A DNA stretch of 64,000 nucleotides from an uncultured Oscillibacter sp. (GCA_900544615.1 UQVS01000010.1:11782-75781), one strand, 5' to 3'. Counted from the stretch's first letter, positions 43,833 to 52,966 are shown. Notes: generated from the letters alone by a model not told the origin. Numbers and translations: made by a program.

Positions 43833-44663
43833 TTAAATGGCAATGGGGATTTTGTCCTCAAAGGGGGCGGGTGTGTAGTTCTCCATGGTGAAGCTGTCGC
43901 GGGTAAACGCATAAAAATCCGTGACAGAGGGATCAACGGTGAACTGCGGTGCCGGGGCGGGTGTCTGGGTCAGCATCTTTTCCACAATGGGAACATGGCG
44001 GTCGTAAATGTGGGCGTCGGCGATGACGTGAACCAGTTCACCGGGAATCAGGCCGCTGACCTGAGCAAACATATGCACCAGCACGGCATACTGCACCACA
44101 TTCCAGTTGTTGGCGGCCAGCATATCCTGACTCCGTTGGTTTAGAATGGCGTTGAGTACGTTCCCGGAGACGTTGAAGGTCATGGAGTACGCGCAGGGAT
44201 AGAGGTGCATTTCGGAGAGATCTGCAAAATTATAGATGTTGGTGAGGATCCGGCGGCTGGCTGGGTTGTGCTTCAGGTCATAAAGCACCCGATCCACTTG
44301 ATCCATGTCCCCTTCGGGATAGTGGTGCTTCACGCCCAGCTGATAGCCGTAGGCCTTACCGATGGAGCCGGTTTCGTCCGCCCACTGATCCCAGATTTTG
44401 GCATTGAGGTCATGTACATTGTTTGACTTCTTCTGCCAGATCCACAGCAGCTCATCCACCGCTGTTTTCCAGTAGGTGCGGCGGATGGTGAGGATGGGGA
44501 ACTCTTTCTGGAGATCATAACGGTTGACGATGCCGAATTTTTTGATGGTATGGGCAGGGGAACCGTCCTCCCAGCGGGGGCGAACGCTCTGATCGGTGTC
44601 CCAGACGCCGTGATCCAGAATCTCCCGGATATTCTGCATAAAGATCTGGTCAGCGTAACTCAT
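43833..44663 (-). CDS. thyA: thymidylate synthase
   Basis: 276 residues. The catalytic cysteine is in LYPCAYSMTF, and the nucleotide-binding block NQRSQDMLAANNWNVVQYAVL corresponds to the QRSxD motif, with NNWN in place of the common LPFN, as in a divergent clostridial branch. It methylates dUMP using methylene-THF, producing dihydrofolate for FolA. It has its own promoter at 44708-44736 and is followed by folA. Confidence 0.93.
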   Translation of the reverse strand: MSYADQIFMQNIREILDHGVWDTDQSVRPRWEDGSPAHTIKKFGIVNRYDLQKEFPILTIRRTYWKTAVDELLWIWQKKSNNVHDLNAKIWDQWADETGSIGKAYGYQLGVKHHYPEGDMDQVDRVLYDLKHNPASRRILTNIYNFADLSEMHLYPCAYSMTFNVSGNVLNAILNQRSQDMLAANNWNVVQYAVLVHMFAQVSGLIPGELVHVIADAHIYDRHVPIVEKMLTQTPAPAPQFTVDPSVTDFYAFTRDSFTMENYTPAPFEDKIPIAI

Positions 44664-44707
44664 GATGCGTCCTCCCCAAAGCTTGATTCATTGCAAAAAT
44701 TATAAAT

Positions 44708-44736
44708 AGTATAACAGAGCGGGGCTGGATATGCAA
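44708..44736 (-). promoter_or_regulatory. promoter of thyA-folA
   Basis: Minus strand: TTGCAT (bases 44731-44736), 17 bases, TATACT (44708-44713). Confidence 0.75.
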
Positions 44737-44778
44737 GACATTTCCATGGCCGCGCGGCTCTGTAAACGCGCAGGCTGC

Positions 44779-45213
44779 TTATTTGCTCAGATAGCCTTTC
44801 AGGAACTTCACGGCTTCCACATAGCCCTGGAAACCCAGCCCCTTGTAGGTCTTGACGCAGGCCATGCCTGCGTAGGAGATCTGCCGGAAAGGCTCCCGGC
44901 TGTCCACATCAGAGATGTGGACTTCCACGGCGGGAATGGCCACCGCCTTCAGCGCGTCCAGAATGGCCACGCTGGTGTGGGTATAGGCGGCGGGGTTGAT
45001 AACGATGCCGTCATATACGCCGTAGGCCGCCTGAATGGCGTCTACAATAGCGCCCTCATGGTTAGACTGGAAGAAGTCCACGCCGATTCCCTCGGCGTCG
45101 CAGGCGGCGCGGACGAGAGAGAGCAGGGCTTCATAATTCTGACTGCCGTAAATGGCAGGTTCCCGCAGCCCCAGAAGGTTCAGGTTCGGGCCGTTGATGA
45201 CCAGAAATTTCAT
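44779..45213 (-). CDS. aroQ: 3-dehydroquinate dehydratase, type II
   Basis: 144 residues, the length of the dodecameric type II enzyme. MKFLVINGPNLNLLGLREPAIYG holds the catalytic tyrosine loop; FFQSNHEGAIVDAIQ, INPAAYTHTSVAILDAL and EVHISDVDSREPFR (His) complete the active site. It converts 3-dehydroquinate to 3-dehydroshikimate. Last gene of the shikimate operon; it overlaps aroE-aroK as ATGA. No clear terminator follows. Confidence 0.95.
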   Translation of the reverse strand: MKFLVINGPNLNLLGLREPAIYGSQNYEALLSLVRAACDAEGIGVDFFQSNHEGAIVDAIQAAYGVYDGIVINPAAYTHTSVAILDALKAVAIPAVEVHISDVDSREPFRQISYAGMACVKTYKGLGFQGYVEAVKFLKGYLSK

Positions 45214-46430
45214 GACAGTGCCTCCTTGATGGTATTCAGGGTGTCCTCCAGCGCACCGTCGTTGGAAACGGTGACGTCGGCAAACTGCGCGTACAGCGGC
45301 TTTCGCCGGGCATAGAGCTGGGAGAGATCCGTGGACTGGGAGATGGGCCGCCCGTCTGTGGGCAGCTTGGAAAGATCCCGCGTCAGGCAGAAAATGGTGC
45401 CATTCTGGTGCAGCAGCGGGTAGTTTTCCCGCCGGGTGACGCAGCCGCCGCCGGTGGAGAGAATGATGCCGGAGCGTTTTCCCTGCTCCGCCAGAACTTC
45501 CGTTTCCAGCGCCCGGAAGCCCCCCTCGCCGGATCGGGCAAAGATCTCCGGGATGGACATCCCCGCTTTTTCGGTAATCAGGGCGTCAGCCTCCACCACC
45601 TCGCGGTTCAGCGCCGCGCCCAGAGCGGAGGCCACGGTGGACTTGCCGCAGCCGGGCATCCCGATGAGGATGATGTTCCGCAGGCGGCTGTGGATGATGC
45701 GCTCCACCCGCTCCAAAGCACTGTCGTCAATGGGCGTGCCGGAGAACTGCTCGCTGGAGCGTTTGGCCTGCGCCACCAGCATGGAAAGCCCGCTGACATG
45801 GGGAATCCCCAGCTCCTCCGCCTGTAGGATCAGCGCTGTCCGGGCGGGGTTGTATACAATGTCCAGCACGCCCTGACAGCAGGGGAACTGCTTCAGATCC
45901 ACCGCCGCGGAGCCGTTGTGGGGATACATCCCCACCGGCGTGGTGTTGGCGATGATCTCCGCGTCGGCGTGGCGGTCCAGATTGGTATAGTTGTCCGGGC
46001 CGCTGCGGGAGATGACGGTGACATGAGCGCCCAGCTGTTCCAGCGCGGCCTTCACCGTAACGGATGCACCGCCGCTGCCCAGCACCAGCGCCTTCTTTCC
46101 GGCGGGAGAGATCCCACTGCGGCGCACCATATAGAGAAAGCCGTAAAGATCGGTGTTGTCGCCGTACAGCGTGCCGTCCGGCCGGCGGACGATGGTGTTG
46201 ACGCTTTGCAGCTTCGCTGCCGCGTCTGACAGCTCCGTGCAATAGGAAACCACCGCTTTTTTATAGGGGATGGTGACATTCAGGCCGTCCCAGCTGCCGG
46301 AGGTCAGAAAGCTGCCCAGACGCTCTCTGGGGACTTCAAAGAGCCGGTAGTCGTAATCGCCCAGCTCATGGTGAATCATGGGGGAGTAGCTGTGGCCCAG
46401 CGTCTCGCCCAGCAAACCGCAATGCAACAT
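45210..46430 (-). CDS. aroEK: fused shikimate dehydrogenase - shikimate kinase
   Basis: 406 residues holding two enzymes. Residues 1 to about 245 are shikimate dehydrogenase (GLLGETLGHSYSPMIHHEL; catalytic Lys in NVTIPYKKAV; NADP loop VLGSGGASVTV; NTTPVGMYPH). From about 250 a shikimate kinase follows (IILIGMPGCGKSTVASALG with Walker A; ADALITEKAGMSIPEIFARSGEGGFR; STGGGCVTR). The two catalyse consecutive-but-one steps around shikimate. No frameshift or internal start is needed, so it is a genuine fusion. Starts one base inside the pheA stop (TGATG). Confidence 0.93.
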   Translation of the reverse strand: MLHCGLLGETLGHSYSPMIHHELGDYDYRLFEVPRERLGSFLTSGSWDGLNVTIPYKKAVVSYCTELSDAAAKLQSVNTIVRRPDGTLYGDNTDLYGFLYMVRRSGISPAGKKALVLGSGGASVTVKAALEQLGAHVTVISRSGPDNYTNLDRHADAEIIANTTPVGMYPHNGSAAVDLKQFPCCQGVLDIVYNPARTALILQAEELGIPHVSGLSMLVAQAKRSSEQFSGTPIDDSALERVERIIHSRLRNIILIGMPGCGKSTVASALGAALNREVVEADALITEKAGMSIPEIFARSGEGGFRALETEVLAEQGKRSGIILSTGGGCVTRRENYPLLHQNGTIFCLTRDLSKLPTDGRPISQSTDLSQLYARRKPLYAQFADVTVSNDGALEDTLNTIKEALS

Positions 46431-47569
46431 CAGACCACCTCACTGTAGCTGCCGAGGTAGGAGAACTCCTCGCAAAGACCGGGAAGCTCACTCATCAGCT
46501 GCAAAAACTCCGGGGAGTACACGGAGGTTTCCAGATCGAAATAGAACATGAACTCGAAGTTCCGATCCGGGATGGGGCGGCTTTCCAGCTTGTTCAGGTT
46601 CAGCCCCAGCGCGTAAAACCGGTTCAGCAGACGGCACAGGGAACCCGGCTCATGGGGCAGCACCGCCATCAGGCTGGTGCGGTCGGCACCGGGATAGATC
46701 TCCAGCTTTTTGGAGATGCAGATAAAGCGGGTGAAGTTGCTGCCGGTGTCCTGCACGGAGGCTTCCAGACATTCCAGACCGTACAGCTTCATGCAGGAGC
46801 GGGAGGAAAGGGCGGCGCAGTGACCGTCGCTCTCAGCCACCTTCTTGGCGGCCATGGCGGTATTTTCGCAGGGAGTGATCTTCACGCCGGGGAAGCCCAG
46901 CAGATACTGCTCGCACTGGGTGAGGGCCTGCTGATGGGAGAAGATCTCCCGGATGTCCTCCCGCCTGGTGCCGGGCTTGACCAGCAGGTTGTGATCCACC
47001 TTCAGCCGCATACTGCGGACGATGCGGAAATCGTGCTTCATCATCAGGTCGTAGATGGCGTTGACGCTGCCGGCGGTGCTGTTTTCCAGCGGCAGCACGC
47101 CATAGCGGCAAAGCCCGCTCTCAATGGCGGAGAAAACGGCCTCAAAAGAGGTGAAGTACATGATGTTGGCCAGCTTGAAGAGCTTGTCGCAGGCCAGCTG
47201 AGAGTAGGCCCCTGCCACTCCCTGACAGGCCACGGGAACGTTGGAGGGGAACAGCTTGGGAGTGTTGTCAATGGCGGACTGGATCTCCGCCGTCAGAGCG
47301 GTGGAGGCACCGAGCAGCCGGTTCTGATAGCCGCGGCTCAGTTCAAAAAGCAGGGTATACAGGGACGCGGTATAGTCCTTCATGTTTTCCGGAGCCAGCT
47401 CCACCACATTCTGAAGCTTCTGACGCTCCCGGATGGGGTCCAGTACCGGCAGGCCATGCTCTTTTTTGTAGGCGGCAATGCCGGCGGCAGTTTCCATCCG
47501 CTGGGCGAACAGCTCCACCAACTGGCGGTCGATCCGGTCGATTTGCACGCGATAATCGCTGAGTTCCAT
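46430..47569 (-). CDS. pheA: bifunctional chorismate mutase / prephenate dehydratase
   Basis: 379 residues. Residues 1-90 are an AroQ-type chorismate mutase (YRVQIDRIDRQLVELFAQRMETAAGIAAYKK). The prephenate dehydratase domain follows (VACQGVAGAYSQLACDKLF; PLENSTAGSVNAIYDLM; DTGSNFTRFICISK with the conserved TRF), and a C-terminal ACT domain (TSLMAVLPHEPGSLCRLLNRF; NLNKLESRPI) that binds phenylalanine for feedback inhibition. It makes phenylpyruvate from chorismate. It is separated from aroC by 21 bases. Confidence 0.95.
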   Translation of the reverse strand: MELSDYRVQIDRIDRQLVELFAQRMETAAGIAAYKKEHGLPVLDPIRERQKLQNVVELAPENMKDYTASLYTLLFELSRGYQNRLLGASTALTAEIQSAIDNTPKLFPSNVPVACQGVAGAYSQLACDKLFKLANIMYFTSFEAVFSAIESGLCRYGVLPLENSTAGSVNAIYDLMMKHDFRIVRSMRLKVDHNLLVKPGTRREDIREIFSHQQALTQCEQYLLGFPGVKITPCENTAMAAKKVAESDGHCAALSSRSCMKLYGLECLEASVQDTGSNFTRFICISKKLEIYPGADRTSLMAVLPHEPGSLCRLLNRFYALGLNLNKLESRPIPDRNFEFMFYFDLETSVYSPEFLQLMSELPGLCEEFSYLGSYSEVV

Positions 47570-47590
47570 AGGAAGGTGTACCTCCGAAAT

Positions 47591-48646
47591 TTAGATTCCG
47601 CCCAGCAGGGCGTCGTATACGGCGATGGCTGCCGCGGCTTCCACACAGGGAACGGCTCTGGGGACGATGCAGGGATCGTGCCGCCCCACCACCCGCAGTG
47701 CTTCCGGCGTCAGGGTGTGCAGGTTCACGCTCCGCTGTTCTTTGGCAATGGAGGGCGTGGGCTTGAACGCCGCCCGGAAGGTGAGGGGCATCCCGTCGGT
47801 AATGCCGCCCAGAATGCCGCCGCAGTGGTTGGTGACGGTGCGGATCTGCCCGTTTTCCACGGTGAAGGGGTCGTTATTCTCACTGCCCCGCAGCCGTGCA
47901 GCTTCAAAGCCGATGCCGAATTCAATGCCCTTGACGGCGGGGATCCCGAATACAATGGAGGCAATGCGGCCCTCCATACCGTCAAACAGCGGGCCGCCCA
48001 GACCTGCGGGCAGACCCAGCACGGCACATTCCACCACGCCGCCTACGGAGTCACCCTCCGCCTTGGCGGCGGCAATAGCCGCCTGCATGGCCGCCCCTGC
48101 GGCGTCGTCTGCCGCAGGGAAGGGCTTGCCCGCCGTGGAGACGGTCAGGGGGGTGGGATCCTCCACCGTTCCGATGGAGGCGATGCGGCTGATAACGGTA
48201 ATTCCCCGCTTTTCCAGCAGCTGAAAGCAGATGCCTCCGGCAATGCACAGGGGGGCTGTCAGCCGCCCGGAAAAAGCGCCGCCGCCGGCGTAATCCTGAT
48301 GTCCGCCGTATTTCACCTGAGCGGTGTAGTCGGCGTGGCCGGGGCGGGGGACCACCGCAAGATTGGCGTAGTCCCCGGAGCGGGTGTTGGTGTTGCGGAT
48401 GATGGCGGTAAGGGGCGCGCCGCAGGTGACATTTTCCACCAGCCCGGAGAGAAATTCCGGCGCGTCGGCCTCCTTGCGAGGGGTGGACCAGGCGTTCTGC
48501 CCCGGTGCGCGGCGTTTCAGGAAGGCTTGCAGGGCCTCCATGTCGATGGCTTCTCCGGCCGGCAGTCCTTCCAGCGTCATGCCAATGGCCGGTGCGTGGG
48601 ACTGACCGAAGATGGTCAGGCGCAGGTGTTCTCCGTACTGGCTCAT
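47591..48646 (-). CDS. aroC: chorismate synthase
   Basis: 351 residues. The start YGEHLRLTIFGQSHAPAIGMTLEGLP and the signature regions ARPGHADY-like VPRPGHADYTAQVKYGG, GGAFSGRLTAPLC and SVGGVVECAVLGLP are as expected. It needs reduced FMN to eliminate phosphate from EPSP. ATG 48646 has AAAGGAGG upstream and overlaps the aroA stop as ATGA. Confidence 0.95.
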   Translation of the reverse strand: MSQYGEHLRLTIFGQSHAPAIGMTLEGLPAGEAIDMEALQAFLKRRAPGQNAWSTPRKEADAPEFLSGLVENVTCGAPLTAIIRNTNTRSGDYANLAVVPRPGHADYTAQVKYGGHQDYAGGGAFSGRLTAPLCIAGGICFQLLEKRGITVISRIASIGTVEDPTPLTVSTAGKPFPAADDAAGAAMQAAIAAAKAEGDSVGGVVECAVLGLPAGLGGPLFDGMEGRIASIVFGIPAVKGIEFGIGFEAARLRGSENNDPFTVENGQIRTVTNHCGGILGGITDGMPLTFRAAFKPTPSIAKEQRSVNLHTLTPEALRVVGRHDPCIVPRAVPCVEAAAAIAVYDALLGGI

Positions 48647-49899
48647 AAGGCTCCTCCTTTCAAAGCGTCCAGATCCTCCCAGAACCGGGGATAGGATTTG
48701 GAAACGCACTCGCTGCCGCTGACGGAAACGGCGCTTTCGCAGATGCACGCCGCCACAGCGGCGGACATGGCGATGCGATGGTCGCCGCAGGCGTCGGCGG
48801 TGCCGCCGGTGAGACGGCCGGCTCCGTGAACGATCAGCCCGCTGGGCTGCTCCTCCACGCTGCCGCCCAGAGCAGTCAGCAGCTGCGCTGTGGTGCGGAG
48901 CCGGTCAGATTCCTTCAGCCGGAGCCGCCCGGCATTGAAAATATGGGTATCGCCCACCGCTCCGGCGGCGGCCACAGACAGCACCGGGATCAGATCGGGG
49001 ATCGGCCCGGCATCGATGGCAACGCTGTTCAGCTCGCCCCGACGGACGGTCACGGCATCATTTTCCACGGAGATTCTGGCGCCCATGGCGGCCAGAATAT
49101 TCAGCACGGCCCGGTCGCCCTGAGAGGAGGCCGGGGCCAGACCGCGTACCGTGACTCCCTTCGGAGACAACGCGCCCATGCACAGGAAAAAGGCGGCGTT
49201 GGACCAGTCGCCCTCGGCAGAAAGCTGGGCGGGGAACTGGCAGCGCTGTCTGCCGCAGATGTGCCAGGTGCTTCCGGCTTTCCGCAGGGAGACGCCGCCC
49301 CGCCGGAGGGCGTCCTCCGTCATGGTGACGTAGGCGGCGGATTCCAGCTCGCCGGTTACCGTGAGGGCGCTGCCGCTGTCCAGCAGGGGCAGCGCCATAA
49401 GCAGGCCGGAAATATACTGGGAGGAAACGTTGCCGGGAAGGGAAAATTCACCGGGACACAGCTGGCCGCTGCTGTAAAGCAGGTCGTTTTCCTGACGGAT
49501 GGTCATGCCGTGGGCGGTCAGCACCGCATCCAGCGGATGCAGCGGACGCTGGGGCAGGCGCCCCTCCATGTGAAAGACCACACTGGCACCCAGCGCGCCT
49601 GCCACCGGCAGAAGAAAGCGCAGGGTGGAGCCGCTTTCCCCGCAAGGAAGATGGCACAGTCCTTCCGGTACGGCTTCAATGGGCTGCACGGTGATAAGAT
49701 CGCCGCTGACGGCGATCTCCGCGCCCAGCGCGTTGAGGCAGCCGATGGTGGCGGCGATATCCTTGGAAATTCCCAGACAGCGGATGGTGACCGGCGTCTG
49801 TCCCAGCGCGGCGCAGATCAGCAGCCGGTGGGCCTGAGACTTGGAAGCGGGGATGGAAACGGTTCCCGTCCGGGAACCGGGCTGAACGGTCTGATTCAT
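48643..49899 (-). CDS. aroA: 3-phosphoshikimate 1-carboxyvinyltransferase (EPSP synthase)
   Basis: 418 residues. VSIPASKSQAHRLLICAAL near the start binds shikimate 3-phosphate; LPCGESGSTLRFLLPVAGALGA is the glyphosate-region loop, here with Ala after Gly in GALGA; RLRLKESDRLRTTAQLL lies near the end. It joins PEP to shikimate 3-phosphate. The start at 49899 overlaps the aroB stop as ATGA. Confidence 0.95.
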   Translation of the reverse strand: MNQTVQPGSRTGTVSIPASKSQAHRLLICAALGQTPVTIRCLGISKDIAATIGCLNALGAEIAVSGDLITVQPIEAVPEGLCHLPCGESGSTLRFLLPVAGALGASVVFHMEGRLPQRPLHPLDAVLTAHGMTIRQENDLLYSSGQLCPGEFSLPGNVSSQYISGLLMALPLLDSGSALTVTGELESAAYVTMTEDALRRGGVSLRKAGSTWHICGRQRCQFPAQLSAEGDWSNAAFFLCMGALSPKGVTVRGLAPASSQGDRAVLNILAAMGARISVENDAVTVRRGELNSVAIDAGPIPDLIPVLSVAAAGAVGDTHIFNAGRLRLKESDRLRTTAQLLTALGGSVEEQPSGLIVHGAGRLTGGTADACGDHRIAMSAAVAACICESAVSVSGSECVSKSYPRFWEDLDALKGGAL

Positions 49900-50954
49900 T
49901 GAATCCCTCCCGCTTTCAGCCATCCGGCAACCTCAGCCGCCGGGACGGGTTCCGTCCGGCACCGGCCCATGGCCTCCGGCACTACGAATTTGGTTACGCT
50001 GCCGCTGCGCTTTTTGTCGGCTTCGGCGGCTTTCTGAATGTCTGCCAGCGGATAGGAAACCTCCGTGGGCAGGCCGTATTGTTTCAGAATGTCCAGCACC
50101 TGCGGCAGCAGGGCGGGATCGCAGATGCCCTTTTCCACGGCGGCGCGGGTGATGGCGGCCAATCCGATGGCCACACCCTCGCCGTGCAGGATGGTGAAAT
50201 TGCTGCACGCCTCTACCGCGTGGCCGATGGTGTGGCCCAGATTCAGCAGGGCGCGCTGACCGCGGTCGAATTCATCGTTTTGCACCACGTCCCGCTTCAT
50301 GCCCACGCAGGCGGCAATGACCGGCTCAAACTGCTCCCGGATGGGGGTGGTTTTCAACTGCTGAAACAGTTCCGGGCTGAAGAGAACCGCCGTTTTGATG
50401 ATCTCGGCGCAGCCTGCCCGGTATTCGGCATCCGGCAGGGTTTCCAGCAGCGCCGGGTCGCACAGCACCAGAGCGGGCTGGTAAAAGCAGCCGGCCTGAT
50501 TCTTGCCGCTGTCCAGATCCACGGCGGTTTTACCGCCTACGGAGGAGTCCACCATGGACAGCAGGGTGGTGGGGACCTGAATGTAAGCGATGCCCCGCTG
50601 ATAGGTGGCGGCGGTGAAACCGGCCAGATCCCCTACAACACCGCCGCCCAGAGCGATGATGAGATCGCTCCGGGTGAAACGGCGGTCGCAGAGAAAATTC
50701 AGTGCCTGACCGTAAGTGTTCAGATTTTTATGCTGCTCGCCGTGGGGGAATACGAAACGCTCCACCTGAAATCCGGCGTCTGTCAGGGATCGCTCCGCCA
50801 GACCGCCGTACAGAGGGGATACCGTGTCGTCGGATATGATGGCGGCCCGGCGACCGGGAAGAAGCCCTGCCGCCAGAGAACCGAGCCGGGAGAGCAGGCC
50901 GTGCTCAATGGCCACGTCGTAGGCGCGGGAAGCCGCTACATGGATGGTAGTCAC
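49896..50954 (-). CDS. aroB: 3-dehydroquinate synthase
   Basis: 352 residues. The NAD and metal motifs are visible: ALGGGVVGDLAGFTAATYQRG, PTTLLSMVDSSVGGKTAVD, and LNLGHTIGHAVE with HGEGVAIG (zinc His residues). It cyclises DAHP to 3-dehydroquinate. ATGA overlaps link it to tyrA upstream and aroA downstream. Confidence 0.95.
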   Translation of the reverse strand: MTTIHVAASRAYDVAIEHGLLSRLGSLAAGLLPGRRAAIISDDTVSPLYGGLAERSLTDAGFQVERFVFPHGEQHKNLNTYGQALNFLCDRRFTRSDLIIALGGGVVGDLAGFTAATYQRGIAYIQVPTTLLSMVDSSVGGKTAVDLDSGKNQAGCFYQPALVLCDPALLETLPDAEYRAGCAEIIKTAVLFSPELFQQLKTTPIREQFEPVIAACVGMKRDVVQNDEFDRGQRALLNLGHTIGHAVEACSNFTILHGEGVAIGLAAITRAAVEKGICDPALLPQVLDILKQYGLPTEVSYPLADIQKAAEADKKRSGSVTKFVVPEAMGRCRTEPVPAAEVAGWLKAGGIQ

Positions 50955-51784
50955 CGGCCGTCCACCTCCTCCTTCCGCTTCCGGCCGTCGTCCAGCAGCT
51001 GGATCAGGCCGGGCAGGTCGTCATGCTCCATGGCGTCCTGATACTGGCGGAGATTGTCGATCAGGGTGTTCAGCTCTGCCATAAGGAAATCCTTGTTTTC
51101 CAGAAACAGCTCTGCCCACATTTTGGGGGCCAGCCATGCCACTCTGGTCATATCCTTGTAGCTGCCGGCGGAAAAGCCCTTGTGAAGCCCTGCCGTGGGG
51201 CTTTTGATATAGGCGTTGGACACCACATGGGCCAGCTGGGAGGTGAAGGCGATCATCTCGTCGTGCTGCTCTGCCGTGGTGACGGAGAACCGGCTGAACC
51301 CGGCGGGAGCCAGCAGCTCCTTGACGCGGCTCAGCAGCTCGATGTCGTTGTGATTGGCGGGTACCAGCACCATGGGCGCGTTGTGGAACATGGTGGCGGT
51401 GGCGTATTTGAAGCCGGAGTTATGGGTGCCGGCCATGGGGTGGCCGCCCAGATAGGTAAAGCCGAACTGCTTTGCCAGCGGGAAGCAGGCGGTGCAGACC
51501 ACCCGCTTGGTGCCGCAGCAGTCGATGACCACCGGCTTGGGGCCGATGTGGGCGGCGTGCTGCTTCAGGTAGCCGACTGCGGCGGAGGGAATCACGGCAA
51601 TGAGGATCAGGTCGCAGGTGGAGAGGGTCTCATCCGTCAGGGGACCGTTCACCGTGCCGGAGAGGACGGCGAAGTCATAGGTGGATCGGTCGGTGTCAAA
51701 CGCCAGAACAGTATGTCCGGCTGCGTGGTAGGCTTTGGCAAAGGAGCCGCCGATGAGCCCCAGACCTACAATTCCAACGGTCAT
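50951..51784 (-). CDS. tyrA: prephenate dehydrogenase
   Basis: 277 residues starting MTVGIVGLGLIGGSFAKAY with an NAD(P)-binding Rossmann loop. GGHPMAGTHNSGFKYA holds the catalytic His, and HDEMIAFTSQLAHVVSNAY is typical of the family. It makes 4-hydroxyphenylpyruvate, the tyrosine precursor. No ACT domain is present, so feedback may act elsewhere. It overlaps aroF and aroB as ATGA. Confidence 0.93.
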   Translation of the reverse strand: MTVGIVGLGLIGGSFAKAYHAAGHTVLAFDTDRSTYDFAVLSGTVNGPLTDETLSTCDLILIAVIPSAAVGYLKQHAAHIGPKPVVIDCCGTKRVVCTACFPLAKQFGFTYLGGHPMAGTHNSGFKYATATMFHNAPMVLVPANHNDIELLSRVKELLAPAGFSRFSVTTAEQHDEMIAFTSQLAHVVSNAYIKSPTAGLHKGFSAGSYKDMTRVAWLAPKMWAELFLENKDFLMAELNTLIDNLRQYQDAMEHDDLPGLIQLLDDGRKRKEEVDGR

Positions 51785-52785
51785 TTCGTCACAACCTCCC
51801 GCAGCGCCCGGATCTTGCCCATCAGCGCATCGAACTGCTCCGGCCGCAGGGACTGCGCGCCGTCGCACAGGGCGTGGATGGGATCGTTGTGTACCTCAAT
51901 GATGAGGCCGTCCGCGTTGCAGGCGGTGGCGGCCATGGCCATGGGGGAGACCAGCCGGTTGATGCCGGTGGCGTGGCTGGGATCCACGATGACGGGCAGA
52001 TGGCTCAGCTCATGGAGCATGGGGACGGCAGCCAGATCCAGCGTGTTGCGGGTGTAGTCGTCAAAGGTGCGGATGCCACGCTCACAGAGAATGACCTGCT
52101 CGTTGCCGTTGGCCATGATGTACTCGGCGCTCATCAGCAGCTCCTTCAGTGTGTTGGCAAGGCCGCGCTTGAGGAGAATGGGCTTGTGGAGCTTGCCCAG
52201 TTCCCGCAGCAGGTCAAAATTCTGCATATTCCGGGCACCCACCTGTAACATATCCACGTCCTCAAAGAGAGGCAGATCCACCACGCTCATGATCTCGGTG
52301 ACGATGGGCAGGCCGGTTTCCTTCCGGGCGATTTTCAGAAGCTCGATGCCCTCGCCCTTGAGACCTGCAAAGTCATAGGGAGAGGTGCGGGGCTTGAAGG
52401 CACCGCCCCGGAGCATATTGGCCCCGGACGCTTTGACGGCCTTGGCCACGGCCACGATCTGCTCCTCGGATTCCACGGAGCAGGGGCCGGCCATGACGCA
52501 GAAGTTGCCGCCGCCGATCTTCACATCGCCCACCTGCACCACGGTGTCCTCCGGGTGGAACTTGCGGTTGCAGCATTTGAACGGCTCTGTGACCCGCTTG
52601 ACGGAGTCCACAATGTCAAGGCTTGCCACCAGATCCATGTCCACCTTGCTGGTGTCGCCCACCAGACCCAGAATGGTCTGGTATTCGCCTTCGGAAACGT
52701 GGATATGCAGGCCGAGATTCTGCAGCCAGTCCATCAGCTGCTCGCGGTTTTCCCTGGTAACGCCGGGCTTCAGTGCAACGATCAT
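51781..52785 (-). CDS. aroF: 3-deoxy-7-phosphoheptulonate (DAHP) synthase, type I-beta with regulatory domain
   Basis: 334 residues. Residues 1 to about 75 form the ferredoxin-like regulatory domain found in Thermotoga-type enzymes, where tyrosine or phenylalanine binds; the barrel follows (VMAGPCSVESEEQIVAVAKAVK; ANMLRGGAFKPRTSPYDFAG; VGARNMQNFDLLRELGKL; VDPSHATG). It condenses PEP with erythrose 4-phosphate, the committed step. ATG 52785 follows AGGAGG. It is the first structural gene behind the Phe/Tyr attenuator. Confidence 0.95.
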   Translation of the reverse strand: MIVALKPGVTRENREQLMDWLQNLGLHIHVSEGEYQTILGLVGDTSKVDMDLVASLDIVDSVKRVTEPFKCCNRKFHPEDTVVQVGDVKIGGGNFCVMAGPCSVESEEQIVAVAKAVKASGANMLRGGAFKPRTSPYDFAGLKGEGIELLKIARKETGLPIVTEIMSVVDLPLFEDVDMLQVGARNMQNFDLLRELGKLHKPILLKRGLANTLKELLMSAEYIMANGNEQVILCERGIRTFDDYTRNTLDLAAVPMLHELSHLPVIVDPSHATGINRLVSPMAMAATACNADGLIIEVHNDPIHALCDGAQSLRPEQFDALMGKIRALREVVTK

Positions 52786-52836
52786 GATATATTCCTCCTG
52801 AAAAATATAGAGATTCAAATGGTTGTCAAAGGAATG

Positions 52837-52870
52837 AAAAAACGCCCCACAGGCGTAACCTGTGCGGCGT
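52837..52870 (-). terminator. attenuator terminator of the shikimate operon
   Basis: On the minus strand ACGCCGCACAGG (bases 52859-52870) pairs with CCTGTGGGGCGT (52842-52853) with one mismatch around a five-base loop, and runs into six T. It lies between the leader peptide and aroF, 50 bases upstream of the aroF start region, so it would block the whole operon unless bypassed. Confidence 0.9.
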
Positions 52871-52915
52871 GAAAATCACCGGGGAAACTTCCCGTTGCAA
52901 CACAAATTACCCTTA

Positions 52916-52966
52916 CTATGCACACATAGTAAAGTAGTAATATGCGTAGAACATGGAAGAAGTCAT
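52916..52966 (-). CDS. Phe/Tyr-rich leader peptide of the shikimate operon
   Basis: Too short for usual gene calling: ATG at 52966, stop TAG at 52916-52918, peptide MTSSMFYAYYYFTMCA. Six of the seven residues 6-12 are Phe or Tyr, the end products of the operon. AGGAG lies nine bases upstream of the ATG. It is placed after a consensus promoter and before an intrinsic terminator, the layout of the E. coli pheA and trp attenuators. The codons around its stop (ACTATG/CATAGT) form a six-base-pair hairpin. Stalling of the ribosome at Tyr/Phe codons when these are scarce is the inferred control. Confidence 0.85.
   Translation of the reverse strand: MTSSMFYAYYYFTMCA

Noticed and set aside
46652..48694. 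680-codon plus-strand frame opposite pheA and aroC
   Set aside because: Both real genes on the other strand are complete, with motifs and ribosome sites; this frame has none.
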